Positions 5,605 to 5,659 of a stretch of DNA of 5,659 nucleotides are shown piece after piece (positions within the stretch are counted from its first letter, which is position 1; every line of letters begins with the position of its first letter). The DNA comes from CAYLPU01 sp964385635. Lineage in GTDB: Bacteria; Chloroflexota; Anaerolineae; B4-G1. Under the pieces are notes generated by a model. That model was not told where the DNA came from. It saw only the letters and a list, made by a program, of their open reading frames with translations, and ran no database searches. The stretch covers positions 1-5,659 of the forward strand of contig CAYLPU010000169.1 of assembly GCA_964385635.1 (NCBI GenBank), in the 5' to 3' direction. A program made the position numbers and the translations under genes.

Positions 5605-5659
5605 TACTCCCTACTCCCTACTCCCTACTCCCTACTCCCTACTCCCTACTCCCTACTCC
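5605..5659. repeat. Heptamer tandem array (TACTCCC)n at the right edge
   Basis: Almost eight perfect 7-bp units TACTCCC run to the end of the window and probably beyond. On the minus strand the unit GGGAGTA creates a TAG at each junction, so any frame entering it stops within about 21 nt. This is the same family as the element at 1006-1076. Confidence 0.93.

Noticed and set aside
5605..5659. CRISPR array
   Set aside because: The 7-bp units are contiguous with no spacers, so this is a simple tandem repeat.

Overview
This window looks like a piece of a GC-rich bacterial genome, most likely environmental. Four genes all read on the minus strand, in the order iclR-type regulator (5265 to 4492), aspartate carbamoyltransferase (4397 to 3444), molybdenum-binding hydroxylase subunit (3439 to 1070) and FAD-binding hydroxylase subunit (980 to the left edge, incomplete). 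The taxon cannot be fixed from these genes. Gene style and the density of short intergenic repeats remind me of Chloroflexota (Anaerolineae or Caldilineae relatives), but that is recollection and not a measurement.

Layout from transcription start: a strong sigma70-type promoter (TTGACA, 17 bp, TACAAT) lies at 5515-5543. A cluster of GTTC/GAAC dyads sits over its start point and could be an operator. A leader of about 240 nt follows, then the regulator. The carbamoyltransferase follows after 94 nt. The hydroxylase large subunit starts 4 nt after the carbamoyltransferase stop, or overlaps it if an upstream GTG is used. The FAD subunit follows 89 nt later behind a perfect AGGAGG. No convincing terminator separates the genes, so one operon is plausible. 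The third hydroxylase subunit (2Fe-2S) is not in the window and would be expected just past the left edge.

The order carbamoyltransferase, Mo subunit, FAD subunit is the same as in the E. coli ygeW-xdhABC cluster, which suggests a role in nitrogen heterocycle metabolism. Here, however, the carbamoyltransferase carries the full set of true ATCase residues. The Mo subunit has lost residues typical of xanthine-specific enzymes, so its substrate is open.

The most unusual aspect is the repeats. At least five short repeat families occur in 5.7 kb. Two are palindromic elements that appear to be inserted in frame inside the two hydroxylase genes. An octamer array forms a repetitive C-terminal tail on the FAD subunit. 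A heptamer element supplies the stop codon of the Mo subunit, and the same heptamer forms an array at the right edge. A degenerate ATCCGTG-type repeat abuts the ribosome binding site of the carbamoyltransferase gene. Both window ends lie in simple repeats, as expected of contig ends broken by repeats.
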